Origin: Pseudanabaena sp.
GTDB lineage: Bacteria; Cyanobacteriota; Cyanobacteriia; Pseudanabaenales; Pseudanabaenaceae
Length of the DNA: 64,000 bases
Direction of reading: 5' to 3'
Assembly (NCBI GenBank): GCA_003249015.1
Contig: QBLS01000006.1
Span: 124,001-188,000 of the forward strand
Shown here: one piece after another, positions 34,242 to 43,149 of the stretch
Numbering within the stretch: position 1 is the stretch's first letter
How the letters are laid out: every line of letters begins with the position of its first letter
Notes under the pieces: model-generated
Told to the model about the DNA's origin: nothing
The model's database searches: none
What the model saw: only the letters and a program-made list of their open reading frames with translations
Translations under genes and position numbers: made by a program

Positions 34242-34279
34242 TATCAAAAAAATCTGGCTCCGCCAGATTTTTTTGATAT
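34241..34279 (+). terminator. Intrinsic terminator
   Basis: ATATCAAAAAAATCTGGC and its exact complement flank a TCC loop, giving an A-tract/stem/T-tract typical of a bidirectional Rho-independent terminator directly at the stop codon of the small membrane protein gene. Confidence 0.85.
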
Positions 34280-34308
34280 TGGTGAGCGGCGGCGCTTCGA
34301 GTTCTATT

Positions 34309-34347
34309 AATCAAGAAGGTCAGCGCTTTGCGCTGACCTTCTTGATT
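34309..34347 (-). terminator. Palindrome at the 3' end of the DUF-like membrane gene
   Basis: AATCAAGAAGGTCAGCGC and its exact complement (18-bp stem, TTT loop) end one base before the stop codon of the minus-strand gene at 34348. Confidence 0.7.
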
Positions 34348-34698
34348 TCACAAAAATCCGATGGCTCCCGCAAGTAAGATCGTCATCAGCGCAATCACCA
34401 CAGGATGGATAATTACCGACCAGACTAGAGGGATTTGGATTCCTTCAAAGAGAGGAAATACTAATCTAGCGATCGCGGCATTGACCATTAAAAAGCAGAA
34501 AGCCCAGAGGGGAATCCAACGTAGGTTTAAGCCAACTAAAGATAACCACACAAAAATATTGGCGATCGCAATGCTGCCAGAACCTTGCCCCAAAGCTTTA
34601 AGTGAGCTAATGGGTTGATGGGGCGACATTTTGACCAATCCTGCCCATGTTATGGCAGCAAGTACGCCACAGGCGATCGCATCCAAAAAAAACTGCAT
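34348..34698 (-). CDS. Four-TM membrane protein of unknown function
   Basis: A 116-residue integral membrane protein with about four hydrophobic segments (near 4-22, 42-60, 63-82 and 93-114). The polar segments are short and carry no recognisable motif. It is convergent with the small two-TM gene and sits beside MITE-like repeats upstream. Confidence 0.6.
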   Translation of the reverse strand: MQFFLDAIACGVLAAITWAGLVKMSPHQPISSLKALGQGSGSIAIANIFVWLSLVGLNLRWIPLWAFCFLMVNAAIARLVFPLFEGIQIPLVWSVIIHPVVIALMTILLAGAIGFL

Positions 34699-34746
34699 AT
34701 ATTTTTCACATCTAGTGAATTAAAAACCAAACTCAGTAAGAGTTTT

Positions 34747-34860
34747 TATAGCTGTAGCCAGTCTTGTTAGGGCATAAACCCAGAATACGAGTGGCGGCGC
34801 GAAGCGCCGCTACTTGCTTCTTGGGTTTTAATTTGTCTTAATACAAGTCTCTACAGCAAT
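34747..34860. mobile_element. MITE-like element, family A copy 1
   Basis: About 110 bp with terminal inverted sequences (TATAGCTGTAGCCA on the left, CTCTACAGCAATA on the right), an inner GAGTGGCGGCGC...GCGCCGCTACT hairpin and a TTCTTGGGTTTTAATTTGTC segment shared exactly with copy 2 at 42865-42979. There is no coding capacity. Confidence 0.6.
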
Positions 34861-34937
34861 AAATCAAGAAATGAACTGGCCATTTCTTGGTTTGGCATTA
34901 TCTGTCATTGAGTAGGGTTTAGACTCAAACCCAGATC

Positions 34938-34986
34938 AATAAAAAGCTTAAAAGCGTTGCCTTGCAACGCTTTTAAGCTTTTTATT
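34938..34986 (-). terminator. Strong palindromic terminator of the SPOR gene
   Basis: A 23-bp stem (AATAAAAAGCTTAAAAGCG... and its complement) with a 3-nt loop overlaps the stop codon of the minus-strand SPOR-domain gene at 34985. Confidence 0.75.
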
Positions 34987-36559
34987 ATTCAATACGTGCA
35001 GGAATGCCTTGACGGCGTAATTCTTCAATGCGTTGCTGAGCAACATTTGGATCGCGATAGGCTCCTATCTGTACCTGACCATCGCTAGGACGAATATAGG
35101 CTTCCCGCTCAACTTGCTGGGCACTAGCTGCGTAGCTGCTCTCAACGACAACTCGATAGCTACTTGCCGCAGGTGCAGCGCTAGATGCAGGAGCAGGTGC
35201 AGCAGTCAAAGGAGCCGCGTACTTGACCTGTGGAGGATTACTACGCGCTGCCACAGTTGGAGCTGCTGGAGCTGCCGCAGGGCGAGAGGTAGGTGCTGCG
35301 GCTCTAGTCACCCTCACTGGCTCTTGTCGTCTCGCAGGTGGGCTGTAAGAACGGGCAGGTGCAGGTTCTTCATAGCTCCTTTGCACAGGTGCGGGGGGAG
35401 GATTGTAACTGCGTTGGATTGGAGCGATCGCTGGAGCGAGAGGCGCAACGGAGATGGGCGGCAAAGCAGCGGAAGGAACGGTTCTTAAAGGCGCGGAGGG
35501 CACAAAGGAAGGTCTAGGTGCAAATAAACCAGATGGTCTTTGAGCAGGAATTGCCGAAAGACTCTTGGGGTTGAGGCTCTGGTTATCAGCTTTATTTGGC
35601 GAATCTGGTTTGTCCTTAATTAACGCTTCAATAGTCAAAGCCGAAGAACTCTTATCCTTGGTAAAAGGAATGAAACTAACCGCTTCATCGGCATTTTTTC
35701 CTTGCTGCAAATTAAGTTCACTGCCTAGTTGAGCAGTAGGACTAATTTCAGGGGATTGCTCTTGAGTCGTTTTAGGCGTTGCTTCAGGCTTAAATAGTTT
35801 CATTACGCCCGAGGGGTCAACCATCAGGTAGCCGATCGCTGCACTAGAAAATAGCAATAGCAGTAAGGAAATAATTCCGACAGGATTCATTAAGCTATGG
35901 AGAGGGCTTCTTTCTCTAGCTATGTTGGGAACTGACGAAAACTCTTGATTGGCAGCTTCTTGATATTGCTCAGCATAGTCATTGGCAAAGCTCTGCAAAA
36001 TATCGTCATCATCGGGCTGGGGCAGTTGCGCCATTTTTGGAGAGTTAGGGCGATCGCTTCCCAGTGTGTCTTCCCCATAGCCATTCATATCCTGTATATA
36101 TGCCGATCTCTCGTCTACAAGATCGTTCTCAATCTTCTGAAGATCTTCTAATCCCTTGTAGCGGTGCAACTCTGCGGCGGATATGTTAGCAACTAACCCT
36201 GTATCTACTGCGCCTATTGGTGGCATCACGGGCATTTGAATCGTGCGGCGATCGCTCTGAGGCTCTACCGAAGAAGAGATCATCGCAGGATAGAGAGCTT
36301 CGGACAGGCTAGGCGATGTCCAGATCGATTGCGTAGAGACGGCGCGAGGTCTAAATGGATTGAGATAGGAAATAGTTTGACCATTATCTTGCCAATGGCG
36401 GTAACGATCTAGCTCATCATTGAGGCTAGCATCCAAGCCAGCTAGGGCAGTTTGTAAAGCGGATGACTTAGCGATCGCTGGCAAAAAGTCAGGCTCCGCA
36501 TCAGCGACCTTAGATTTTCTGGAAATAGTGGGGGAAATAGGAGAACTCAATGTTTGCAT
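34985..36559 (-). CDS. SPOR-domain membrane protein
   Basis: A 524-residue protein with an N-terminal cytoplasmic region (1-225), one membrane segment (about 227-247, MNPVGIISLLLLLFSSAAIGYL), and a long periplasmic Ala/Pro-rich low-complexity region (about 330-460). The C-terminus (about 465-524, SYRVVVESSYAASAQQVER through VQIGAYRDPNVAQQRIEEL) is a SPOR domain, which binds glycan strands stripped of peptides at division or envelope-remodelling sites. It is directly downstream of the sigma-like gene (12 nt apart), so both are likely in one operon. Confidence 0.82.
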   Translation of the reverse strand: MQTLSSPISPTISRKSKVADAEPDFLPAIAKSSALQTALAGLDASLNDELDRYRHWQDNGQTISYLNPFRPRAVSTQSIWTSPSLSEALYPAMISSSVEPQSDRRTIQMPVMPPIGAVDTGLVANISAAELHRYKGLEDLQKIENDLVDERSAYIQDMNGYGEDTLGSDRPNSPKMAQLPQPDDDDILQSFANDYAEQYQEAANQEFSSVPNIARERSPLHSLMNPVGIISLLLLLFSSAAIGYLMVDPSGVMKLFKPEATPKTTQEQSPEISPTAQLGSELNLQQGKNADEAVSFIPFTKDKSSSALTIEALIKDKPDSPNKADNQSLNPKSLSAIPAQRPSGLFAPRPSFVPSAPLRTVPSAALPPISVAPLAPAIAPIQRSYNPPPAPVQRSYEEPAPARSYSPPARRQEPVRVTRAAAPTSRPAAAPAAPTVAARSNPPQVKYAAPLTAAPAPASSAAPAASSYRVVVESSYAASAQQVEREAYIRPSDGQVQIGAYRDPNVAQQRIEELRRQGIPARIE

Positions 36560-36571
36560 AGTGTCTTTACC

Positions 36572-37198
36572 TCAGGCAGTAACAGCGGTTTGAGCTAGGT
36601 AAATGTCTCGGATGTCGGCGGGTAGGGCTTCTTCGAGGGCATGATAAGCCTTGACCAGAAGCTGTTTAACATCACTAGCCGAGATGTTTTCGCCTTCAGC
36701 GTGTAAATAAGCCGCAATGCGGGTATGGCTCCACTGAAAAGTCTGGGATAACAATAAAATTAGACGCAGATTCCCCGACATTTGATTTAGGGCTTGGTTA
36801 AGATAGCACCAAAATACGGGCGGTGTATCTTTTAGAGAATATTGAATATCTTCAACGGGGGGAACTTCGGCACGGTTGATCATCATCGCCGCAATGTTAA
36901 TTAACCAACTTTGCAATGACAATTTTGGCAGGTTTACCCGCAAGTCAAGGACTCGCATTTCGTGGTAGATATATTCCCAAGTCTTCACAAATAAATAGTC
37001 AGATTGCACAGGCGATCGCGTGGCTGTGCCAATCAAGGTATATAAAACCTGTCCATAGCGACAAAAAATCGCGGCAAAATATTGTCCTTCTTCAGGGTGA
37101 CGCTGAAATAGGGTCACCAGTTCGCGATCGCTTTTCTGAAAAAGCGCCTGAATCTTGGGATGATGAATTTCGGGAAGGGGAGGAAGCTGCACAGTCAC
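36572..37198 (-). CDS. Sigma-70-like (ECF-type) factor
   Basis: A 208-residue protein whose two helical halves resemble ECF sigma regions 2 and 4. Region 2-like: LVTLFQRHPEEGQYFAAIFCRYG followed by WEYIYHEMR. Region 4-like: NLRLILLLSQTFQWSHTRIAAYLHAEG, a helix-turn-helix. I recall similar cyanobacterial proteins annotated as sigma-70 family. It is transcribed together with the SPOR protein gene, suggesting envelope-related regulation. No anti-sigma factor is visible. Confidence 0.65.
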   Translation of the reverse strand: MTVQLPPLPEIHHPKIQALFQKSDRELVTLFQRHPEEGQYFAAIFCRYGQVLYTLIGTATRSPVQSDYLFVKTWEYIYHEMRVLDLRVNLPKLSLQSWLINIAAMMINRAEVPPVEDIQYSLKDTPPVFWCYLNQALNQMSGNLRLILLLSQTFQWSHTRIAAYLHAEGENISASDVKQLLVKAYHALEEALPADIRDIYLAQTAVTA

Positions 37199-37410
37199 GG
37201 CGGTTGCTAGCTCACTGGTCTAGGTTTGCAAATTTGATGCACACATACTAGCAGCAAAGTTTGATATTGCAACCCGCAGTTACAACTAAAATTATTCTCA
37301 CAATCAGAATCACTACATAGCTTGTTGAGACTTGTTGTCGCCCAAGGTGTTTTTAAAACGACTGTTTTAGCCAGCCTTTTTTAAAACATCTTTTTTGGAG
37401 GAGCGCAAGA

Positions 37411-37548
37411 TAAGTAGCTAGGCAAAATAAATATAAAGCCCTAAAAACTTTTGCACATGTGCAGCGTGCGCCAAAGGCTTTAGGGCTTTATATCTCAGTT
37501 ACTTAAATACAAGGCATAATTTATTGTGCCTTGTATTTAAGTAGCTAA
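37411..37548. mobile_element. MITE-like element, family C copy 2
   Basis: Left end AAGTAGCTAGGCAAAATAAA and right end TTTATTGTGCC...TTTAAGTAGCTA; it contains an inner hairpin near 37441-37490 and a second palindrome, ACTTAAATACAAGGCA paired with TGCCTTGTATTTAAGT (37500-37542). It occupies most of the gap before the lipoprotein gene. Confidence 0.55.
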
Positions 37549-37555
37549 AAATAAA

Positions 37556-37909
37556 ATGAAAACACTATTTAACTTAAGTTTGACTGTTGCATTCACGGTC
37601 TTGCTCAATGCTTGCGGAGGAGGTGAGCCTGTTACTCAAAAGGACGTTTCAGCTTCAATTACAGCTACTTCCACCAATGAGGTAACAAAAATTGATGACT
37701 CTCTATGGACTGATAAAGACAAAGGAAATGCGATTAACAATTGCAAATTTGGCAGAAAAGACGCTGACCCTGCGAAGCTTGAAAAAATGTGTGATTGCTA
37801 TTTGAGAAAGGTTATTGAGCTAAGTCCAAATCCTGCGAAACAATCAGAGATTTCGACAAGTAATGCTATCAAACTTAATGCTGATTGTGTTAAAGAATCA
37901 GGCTTGTAA
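37556..37909 (+). CDS. Lipoprotein of unknown function
   Basis: A 117-residue precursor with a lipobox (TVLLNAC, Cys20) after a short hydrophobic signal, so it is lipid-anchored. The mature part has four cysteines in NCKFGRKDADPAKLEKMCDCYL and a later DCVKES, which probably form disulfides. I do not recognise the family. Confidence 0.7.
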   Translation: MKTLFNLSLTVAFTVLLNACGGGEPVTQKDVSASITATSTNEVTKIDDSLWTDKDKGNAINNCKFGRKDADPAKLEKMCDCYLRKVIELSPNPAKQSEISTSNAIKLNADCVKESGL

Positions 37910-37948
37910 TGAGAGATATATAGCGTTTACCAGTCTAGTGAAGTACGG

Positions 37949-37981
37949 TTTTGTTTCCCCGCCAAAGGCGGGGAAACAAAA
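37949..37981. terminator. GC-rich stem-loop
   Basis: TTTTGTTTCCCCGCC and its exact complement flank AAA, 40 nt after the lipoprotein stop codon. It is a plausible intrinsic terminator. Confidence 0.65.
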
Positions 37982-38120
37982 CTTTGTACCTCAACAACAA
38001 TACTGCGCTTTGCGCTTAATTAAAACCAGATAACTTTGGGAAAATGTCTCAGGGCAATGCTTGCCTAAGGTTATCCTTACTACTCAAAGCCTCAATAGAT
38101 TGTATATTTAGTGATCGAAA

Positions 38121-38360
38121 ATGAAAGGTGTTTTATCCAGAATTATCATCTTTGGAATTTCATTTCTATTCTTTACGATTGGATTTATCCAGATTCACTT
38201 TGGTTATGTCCTATCAGGTAGAACAGGCAACCAACAAAGAATTTATATGCTAGACGACCCGAAAAAATTCTGGGCAATTACTTCTATTCCAATAGCTGTT
38301 GCCTCTCTCTTATTCCTTTATGGTGTAATCCTACTTATACAGAAAGAAAAAGCAAAATGA
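38121..38360 (+). CDS. Small membrane protein
   Basis: A 79-residue protein with two hydrophobic segments (about 5-25 and 52-73). No motif is recognised. The loop GYVLSGRTGNQQRIYMLDDP is polar. It stands alone. Confidence 0.55.
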   Translation: MKGVLSRIIIFGISFLFFTIGFIQIHFGYVLSGRTGNQQRIYMLDDPKKFWAITSIPIAVASLLFLYGVILLIQKEKAK

Positions 38361-38376
38361 GGATTTTTTTGTAAGT

Positions 38377-38456
38377 AATACCAAATAAAGAAATGGCATA
38401 GTCATTCCTTTATAAAAATATACGGAATTTGGGCTTCAATTCACAGAAGTGTGACT
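38377..38456. repeat. Degenerate copy of family B MITE-like element
   Basis: AATACCAAATAAAGAAATGG followed by divergent sequence and TTCAATTCACAGAAGTGTGACTA matches the ends of the complete copy at 63570-63674, with substitutions. Confidence 0.45.
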
Positions 38457-38517
38457 AGCTAATTAATCCATACTTAGTACTATAGTTTCTAGGTTTTATA
38501 TCAGGATAATAGAAATT

Positions 38518-39183
38518 ATGAAAATCTATCGCAGCATTGCTAATATTAATATTTACGACTCTCCGCATCTTGATCGCCTAGCGACGCAGATGGCTAAAGG
38601 AAGATACTTACAGGTATTAAATGAAGAATCCAGTTATTTAGAGATTCAATTATTAGAAGATAACTATCAAGGTTTGCTTGATCGCCAAGATTTATCGAAG
38701 TTAGAAATTAGCGATCGCCAAAGTTTTATTGATAGTTTACCGCCAGCTTTGAGTAGCCAAGAAATTAGCGATCACCTTCCCCAAGTAATTGATTTTGTGC
38801 AGCAAGCAATGGCATTGCCGAATCAATATCTTTGGGGTGGGACGGTTGCCCCTAATTATGATTGCTCTGGGTTAATGCAAGCTGCTTTTGCTTCGGTGGG
38901 CATCCTGATCCCTCGCGATGCTTATCAACAGGAAGCATTTGGCGATCGCGTGGATTTAGCCTCTCTTCAAATTGGTGATTTGCTATTTTTTGGCAACTTT
39001 GACAAAGCCACCCATGTCGGTATTTACATCGGCAATGGAGAATATATCCATAGCTCTGGTCAAGAACATGGTCACAATGGCATTGCCATCAGTGCGATCG
39101 CGGGAACTGACCAAGTTTCACAGTGGTATGCCAGCCAATTGCGCGGCGCGGCAAGAGTTACTGCGTTTCAAGGATCATTGTAG
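38518..39183 (+). CDS. NlpC/P60-family peptidoglycan peptidase
   Basis: A 221-residue C40-family endopeptidase that cleaves the gamma-D-Glu-diaminopimelate bond of peptidoglycan stems. An SH3b-like domain (about 1-65) precedes the catalytic domain (about 85-215), with Cys116 in NYDCSGLMQAAF and His in THVGIYIGNGEYIHSS as the catalytic pair, plus a third polar residue after it. No signal peptide is seen, so export is unclear, as in many cyanobacterial homologues. Residues are intact. Confidence 0.9.
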   Translation: MKIYRSIANINIYDSPHLDRLATQMAKGRYLQVLNEESSYLEIQLLEDNYQGLLDRQDLSKLEISDRQSFIDSLPPALSSQEISDHLPQVIDFVQQAMALPNQYLWGGTVAPNYDCSGLMQAAFASVGILIPRDAYQQEAFGDRVDLASLQIGDLLFFGNFDKATHVGIYIGNGEYIHSSGQEHGHNGIAISAIAGTDQVSQWYASQLRGAARVTAFQGSL

Positions 39184-39203
39184 TGCGCTAATTCTTGAGT
39201 AGT

Positions 39204-39290
39204 ATCAATTCATACAAGTGTGACTACACTTGCGTGAATTGAAAACCAAGCCCAGTATGCTTTTTCCAACCAAGAAATGGTGTAGCCACT
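39204..39290. repeat. Degenerate copy of family B MITE-like element (inverted)
   Basis: TCAATTCATACAAGTGTGAC, then AAAACCAAGCCCAGTATG and CCAAGAAATGGTGTAGCCA are the reverse-orientation counterparts of the copy at 63570-63674. Confidence 0.45.
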
Positions 39291-39389
39291 TTTTGTTTTG
39301 TATAACGAAGAGAGTACAATTTTAGAGGTGTTAGGAATAAATATTTTGCTTGTGATTTTAGCAAGTGAATATCTTGTGATTAAAAGTTT

Positions 39390-41384
39390 ATGAGCGATCA
39401 GCAGCAACCAGAACCGATTAGAGATCGGGTCGAAGAAAATATCATTGAGTCAAAATCTGCTTTTTTACCTAAGTTTCGCTACATTTTGGTGATGCTGTTT
39501 TTAGGGGCAGTAATTAGTGGAGCTGCCACTAGAAACTGGCAAATTACCAACAAACCTAAACCTGCCGTCAAAACTATGCAACCCCCCGTTGCTCAGCAAG
39601 GCAGCACACAGCCATTATTTGATCGCAATGGTTTTCCTGTGCTGAATCCGCCGCCACCTGCCGATGCCGAAGTTTGGGAATGTGAAGTGGCGATCATGGG
39701 CGGATCTCTGGGCGGTGTCGCGGCAGCTTATCACTCCATGAAAACTGGAGCAACCACTTGTTTAATTGAACTTACACCCATGCTCGGTGGTCAAGTTAGT
39801 TCCCAAGGGGTGAGTGCGATCGATGAGTCTCTGTTAATGCGCTATCGTCAGCAATTTCCCCTAAGCTGGACGCATTTTAAAAATATTCTTGCCAGTCAGC
39901 CAGCTCTTCCATCCAAGTATTCCTATCTGAAACCAGGAGCCGTGGTTGCCGATACCAATAGCTGTTGGGTGGGGCATCTTTGCTTCACGCCTTACTCAGG
40001 GGAACTCGGCTCCGAGGAGTTTTTGAAAGAGTCGCAGCGTTCTTCCCCGAATAGTAGATGGGGAACTCAGATTGCATTTAAGGGGGCAAGTTTTAATGAG
40101 CAGGGCGATCGCATTACGGCGATTTATGGAGTTAGGCGGACTCCCCGTGATCCTAATTATTTAGTGAAGGGGCGCTTGTCCCGTGAGCTTGAGCAATGGT
40201 TTAAATGGGAATCGGATCAGGTATTTGACAAAAAGCCGATCCGATTACAGCCGCCTGCGGGCAAGCAAATGATTGTGATCGATGCTACTGATACTGCTGA
40301 GCTAATTGGTTGGGCAAATCTACCCCATCGTCTGGGCGCGGAGGGCTTTACGACCACAGGAGAGGTTCATGCTGTCGCCGATAATCCTGATTGCACCCAA
40401 GCTTTTACATTTCCCTTTGTTCTAAAAATTGACGATGACGGTGGGCGATCGCTAAAAGAACTTCGCAAAGTAGAACCAGGGTTTTCTCGCGAAGAACATC
40501 GCCGTGATTATGACTTGGGCAGGTTCCCGATGTTTGAAGGCAATAGTGTATTTAACTATCGCCGCATCGTGAGCATGAATCGTGATAGCGATCCCTTTCT
40601 GGCGATTCCTGCTAAGGGCGACATGAGTGTAATCAATTGGAATCGGGGTAATGATTGGGGCATCATGAATCCGCCTTTAATTTTGACCGATCAACAAATC
40701 CAGAGTTCAGGACAACAACAAAACTGGCTGGGTGGACTAAACCCTAACGCGCTTAAAGATGGCGAAAATCATGCCCTGCTTTTTGCAGAATGGCTAATTG
40801 ATAACTACGCCTCGGCGCAGTTTCCAATACGAATGATGTCAGGCTTTGACAGCCCCATGCCTACAGAATCGGGCTTAAGTATGTATCCCTATATTCGGGA
40901 AGGTCGGCGCATCCTCGGTCGTAGAGCCTATGAACAAGAAGAGTTCATGATGCGTGAGCAGGATATCCGCAATGACATGGAAGGCGCTCGTGACTTTAGC
41001 CCCACTTCGATAGGCATTACCCACTACGCGATCGATATGCATGGCTGTCGCTATCGCAATTGGGAACCATCAAAGTCGCCTAGCTCTGCTCCCGCCAATG
41101 AAGACAAGGTGCGTCCAATTATTCTTCCATTTGAGAGCCTGATTCCCCAACGCATCGACAATTTATTGATTGGTGGTAAGGCGATCGCGGTGACGCATAT
41201 CGTCAATGCGGCTACTCGTGTCCATGTCGGCGAATGGTCAGCAGGGATTGCGGCGGGAGTAGCCGCCGCTTGGATTATCGCTCAAAATGATCCATCCCTC
41301 ACTCCGCAAGCAATTTTAGATCGGGGCAGAATTGGCGAATTACAGGATATTTTGCGATCGCAAGGAGTCCCTATTGAGTGGTAA
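39390..41384 (+). CDS. FAD-dependent oxidoreductase
   Basis: A 664-residue protein. One N-terminal membrane segment (about 29-48) anchors it, followed by a linker and an FAD-binding Rossmann domain opening with CEVAIMGGSLGGVAAAYHSMKTGATTCLIELTPMLGGQVSSQG (GGSLGGVAAA near 105). This is the FAD-dependent oxidoreductase (PF12831-like) family. A second motif, LLIGGKAIAVTHIVNAATRVHVGEWSAG, near the end, contacts FAD. The substrate is unknown. It reads alone between repeats. Confidence 0.85.
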   Translation: MSDQQQPEPIRDRVEENIIESKSAFLPKFRYILVMLFLGAVISGAATRNWQITNKPKPAVKTMQPPVAQQGSTQPLFDRNGFPVLNPPPPADAEVWECEVAIMGGSLGGVAAAYHSMKTGATTCLIELTPMLGGQVSSQGVSAIDESLLMRYRQQFPLSWTHFKNILASQPALPSKYSYLKPGAVVADTNSCWVGHLCFTPYSGELGSEEFLKESQRSSPNSRWGTQIAFKGASFNEQGDRITAIYGVRRTPRDPNYLVKGRLSRELEQWFKWESDQVFDKKPIRLQPPAGKQMIVIDATDTAELIGWANLPHRLGAEGFTTTGEVHAVADNPDCTQAFTFPFVLKIDDDGGRSLKELRKVEPGFSREEHRRDYDLGRFPMFEGNSVFNYRRIVSMNRDSDPFLAIPAKGDMSVINWNRGNDWGIMNPPLILTDQQIQSSGQQQNWLGGLNPNALKDGENHALLFAEWLIDNYASAQFPIRMMSGFDSPMPTESGLSMYPYIREGRRILGRRAYEQEEFMMREQDIRNDMEGARDFSPTSIGITHYAIDMHGCRYRNWEPSKSPSSAPANEDKVRPIILPFESLIPQRIDNLLIGGKAIAVTHIVNAATRVHVGEWSAGIAAGVAAAWIIAQNDPSLTPQAILDRGRIGELQDILRSQGVPIEW

Positions 41385-41412
41385 CGCGCAAGCTAATTGC
41401 GCCGCAATTAGC

Positions 41413-42462
41413 TCACTTTGATTCGGTAATACTTTGAGCATGGTTAAACACAGCTTTGACAAAATGCAGCATATTTTGCTGCATTTGTTGTGAATTGGCT
41501 GACACGACTCGATCTAGAGACGTGTAATAGGTGGCGGCTAGCTTAGGACGACTGCTGGTCTTGACCATCCATAATCCATCAGCCACACTCGCCCTGATTT
41601 CTACCATAATCTCTGGATTTTCTGGCAGTTCAAAACTACTGGAAACACCTTGCAAAGCCTTAATGCGATCGCGCTCATCGCCTTTAACCCAAACCGTTGC
41701 CACTAGATAAGGACTCACAGACAGCAAGTCATTATGTTGCACTGATCGGGATGCGTGGAGGTAAAGTAACTGGAGCCAAGGTAAAGGATAAATAACCTCC
41801 AAGCCACTGTATCCACTGAGTTTAGAAGTTACAGCCAACCCATCAAAATATTCAATCACTTGCCGCCAATTGCTACTAAACCTATTTGCCACATTGGGGC
41901 TGAGAAATAAATTTCCCCAGACACTATGTTGCCAAGGTTGCATATCCATGAAATGCATATACTCCGCAAACTCATGGGCTAACCTTACTGAGCTTTGAGC
42001 AACCAGTGCGTAGATATCTTGCCAGCAAAAATAAGACATTGAGGTATTAACGTCATCACGAGGTCGAAGGTAGTGTTGCACAGCTACTTCGCTCTCCAAA
42101 ATCTCGGTGTCAATCAGGCAATAGCTGTTACTGATTAGAGCCACATAGGTTAGTTTGTTGCTTTGACTTGCGGACTTAAGTAAGTCATCTAGGGAATGTT
42201 TGCTAAGTTCGCTTTCTAAGCGATGCTCACACAAGATGTCGAAATCTTGGCATTCCAATAATATATCGGGCTGTATCGCCGATGTTGTATAGGGATAGGT
42301 AGTAGCTTTAATAAATTCTGAACTAGAATTCCCCGCCCGTTGGGTCATGAAGTCAACTAACTCCTGTCCCAAATCTGGAATGTTTTCCAACAAATATTCC
42401 CAAGAGAAAGCAAAACGCTCTCTTTTACTTAAGCTCTGTGGCAGTAAAAAGATATTACTCAT
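41413..42462 (-). CDS. Hypothetical protein with a possible degenerate PD-(D/E)XK core
   Basis: A 349-residue soluble protein. The segment AIQPDILLECQDFDILCEHRLES (about residues 60-85) has the P-D...E-x-R order of PD-(D/E)XK nuclease-like proteins, but Lys is replaced by Arg and Glu-His precedes it, so activity is doubtful. The rest is not recognised. It is convergent with the FAD oxidoreductase gene. Confidence 0.55.
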   Translation of the reverse strand: MSNIFLLPQSLSKRERFAFSWEYLLENIPDLGQELVDFMTQRAGNSSSEFIKATTYPYTTSAIQPDILLECQDFDILCEHRLESELSKHSLDDLLKSASQSNKLTYVALISNSYCLIDTEILESEVAVQHYLRPRDDVNTSMSYFCWQDIYALVAQSSVRLAHEFAEYMHFMDMQPWQHSVWGNLFLSPNVANRFSSNWRQVIEYFDGLAVTSKLSGYSGLEVIYPLPWLQLLYLHASRSVQHNDLLSVSPYLVATVWVKGDERDRIKALQGVSSSFELPENPEIMVEIRASVADGLWMVKTSSRPKLAATYYTSLDRVVSANSQQMQQNMLHFVKAVFNHAQSITESK

Positions 42463-42746
42463 AGCTGGACGCTATCTAACCTCGTTTCGCTACATTAGTG
42501 AAGTGATCATCACTTAAAAAGCAAGCACTGGCACGTTAGGCTCTCGCTCACTGGTTAGCTTCATGCCCTCAGCAAAACTGGCTTTGCTGTATAAAAGCTT
42601 AAAAGATGATGCTAATGAAGGATAAACGAACTATTCTTAGAAATTCTCAGAGTATTTTTAAAAATAATAGGTAAAGCCTAATAGCTTAAATTTTAAGTTA
42701 GATCAGGGTAAATATTTCTCTGATTTATGATTTCGTTTGAAATTGA

Positions 42747-42845
42747 TTAGCTAGACATAATTGAGAACCAGAGCTAAAACTTGTGGCACAAGCTGCGCGA
42801 GCGCCATAAGTTTAGGGTTTTATATTTAATTGCGCCTAGGTACTG
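42747..42845. mobile_element. MITE-like element, family C copy 3
   Basis: Left end TTAGCTAGACATAATTGAG, right end TTTAATTGCGCCTAGGTACT, with an inner ACTTGTGGCAC...GCGCCATAAGT hairpin. It matches the pattern of the copies near 15.7 and 37.4 kb. Confidence 0.55.
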
Positions 42846-42864
42846 AATAATGTTAATCCCTATG

Positions 42865-42979
42865 TATAGCCGTAGCCATTCTTGTTAGGACACAAAACCA
42901 GAAGACGAGTTGTGGCGCGAAGCGCCGCAACTCGCTTCTTGGGTTTTAATTTGTCCTAATGCAGGTGGCGACAGCTATA
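42865..42979. mobile_element. MITE-like element, family A copy 2
   Basis: About 115 bp with terminal inverted repeats TATAGCCGTAGCCA and TGGCGACAGCTATA. The inner hairpin pairs GAGTTGTGGCGC with GCGCCGCAACTC. The TTCTTGGGTTTTAATTTGTC segment is identical to copy 1. Confidence 0.65.
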
Positions 42980-43149
42980 TGAATGTGTTGTCATACTTTC
43001 GCGCATTGAAAACTAACAAGAAATAGAGTAGGAAGAGAGTCGTACAGTTGGTAATAGCTATAAAGTGCTGATGGTTTACCTTAAAGAAAATGCGATAGTG
43101 CCTTAAAATGATGTGCTGAAGCATTAATTTTGCAACTTCGATCGCAGCT

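Larger units (their letters stand above)
42463..43149. other. Repeat-rich intergenic region
   Basis: About 690 bp between divergently arranged genes. It contains the family C element (42747-42845) and the family A element (42865-42979), then a degraded family B-like tail (42980-43020). The promoter of the ABC ATPase gene should be in the last 130 bp; no clear motif is seen. Confidence 0.55.
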
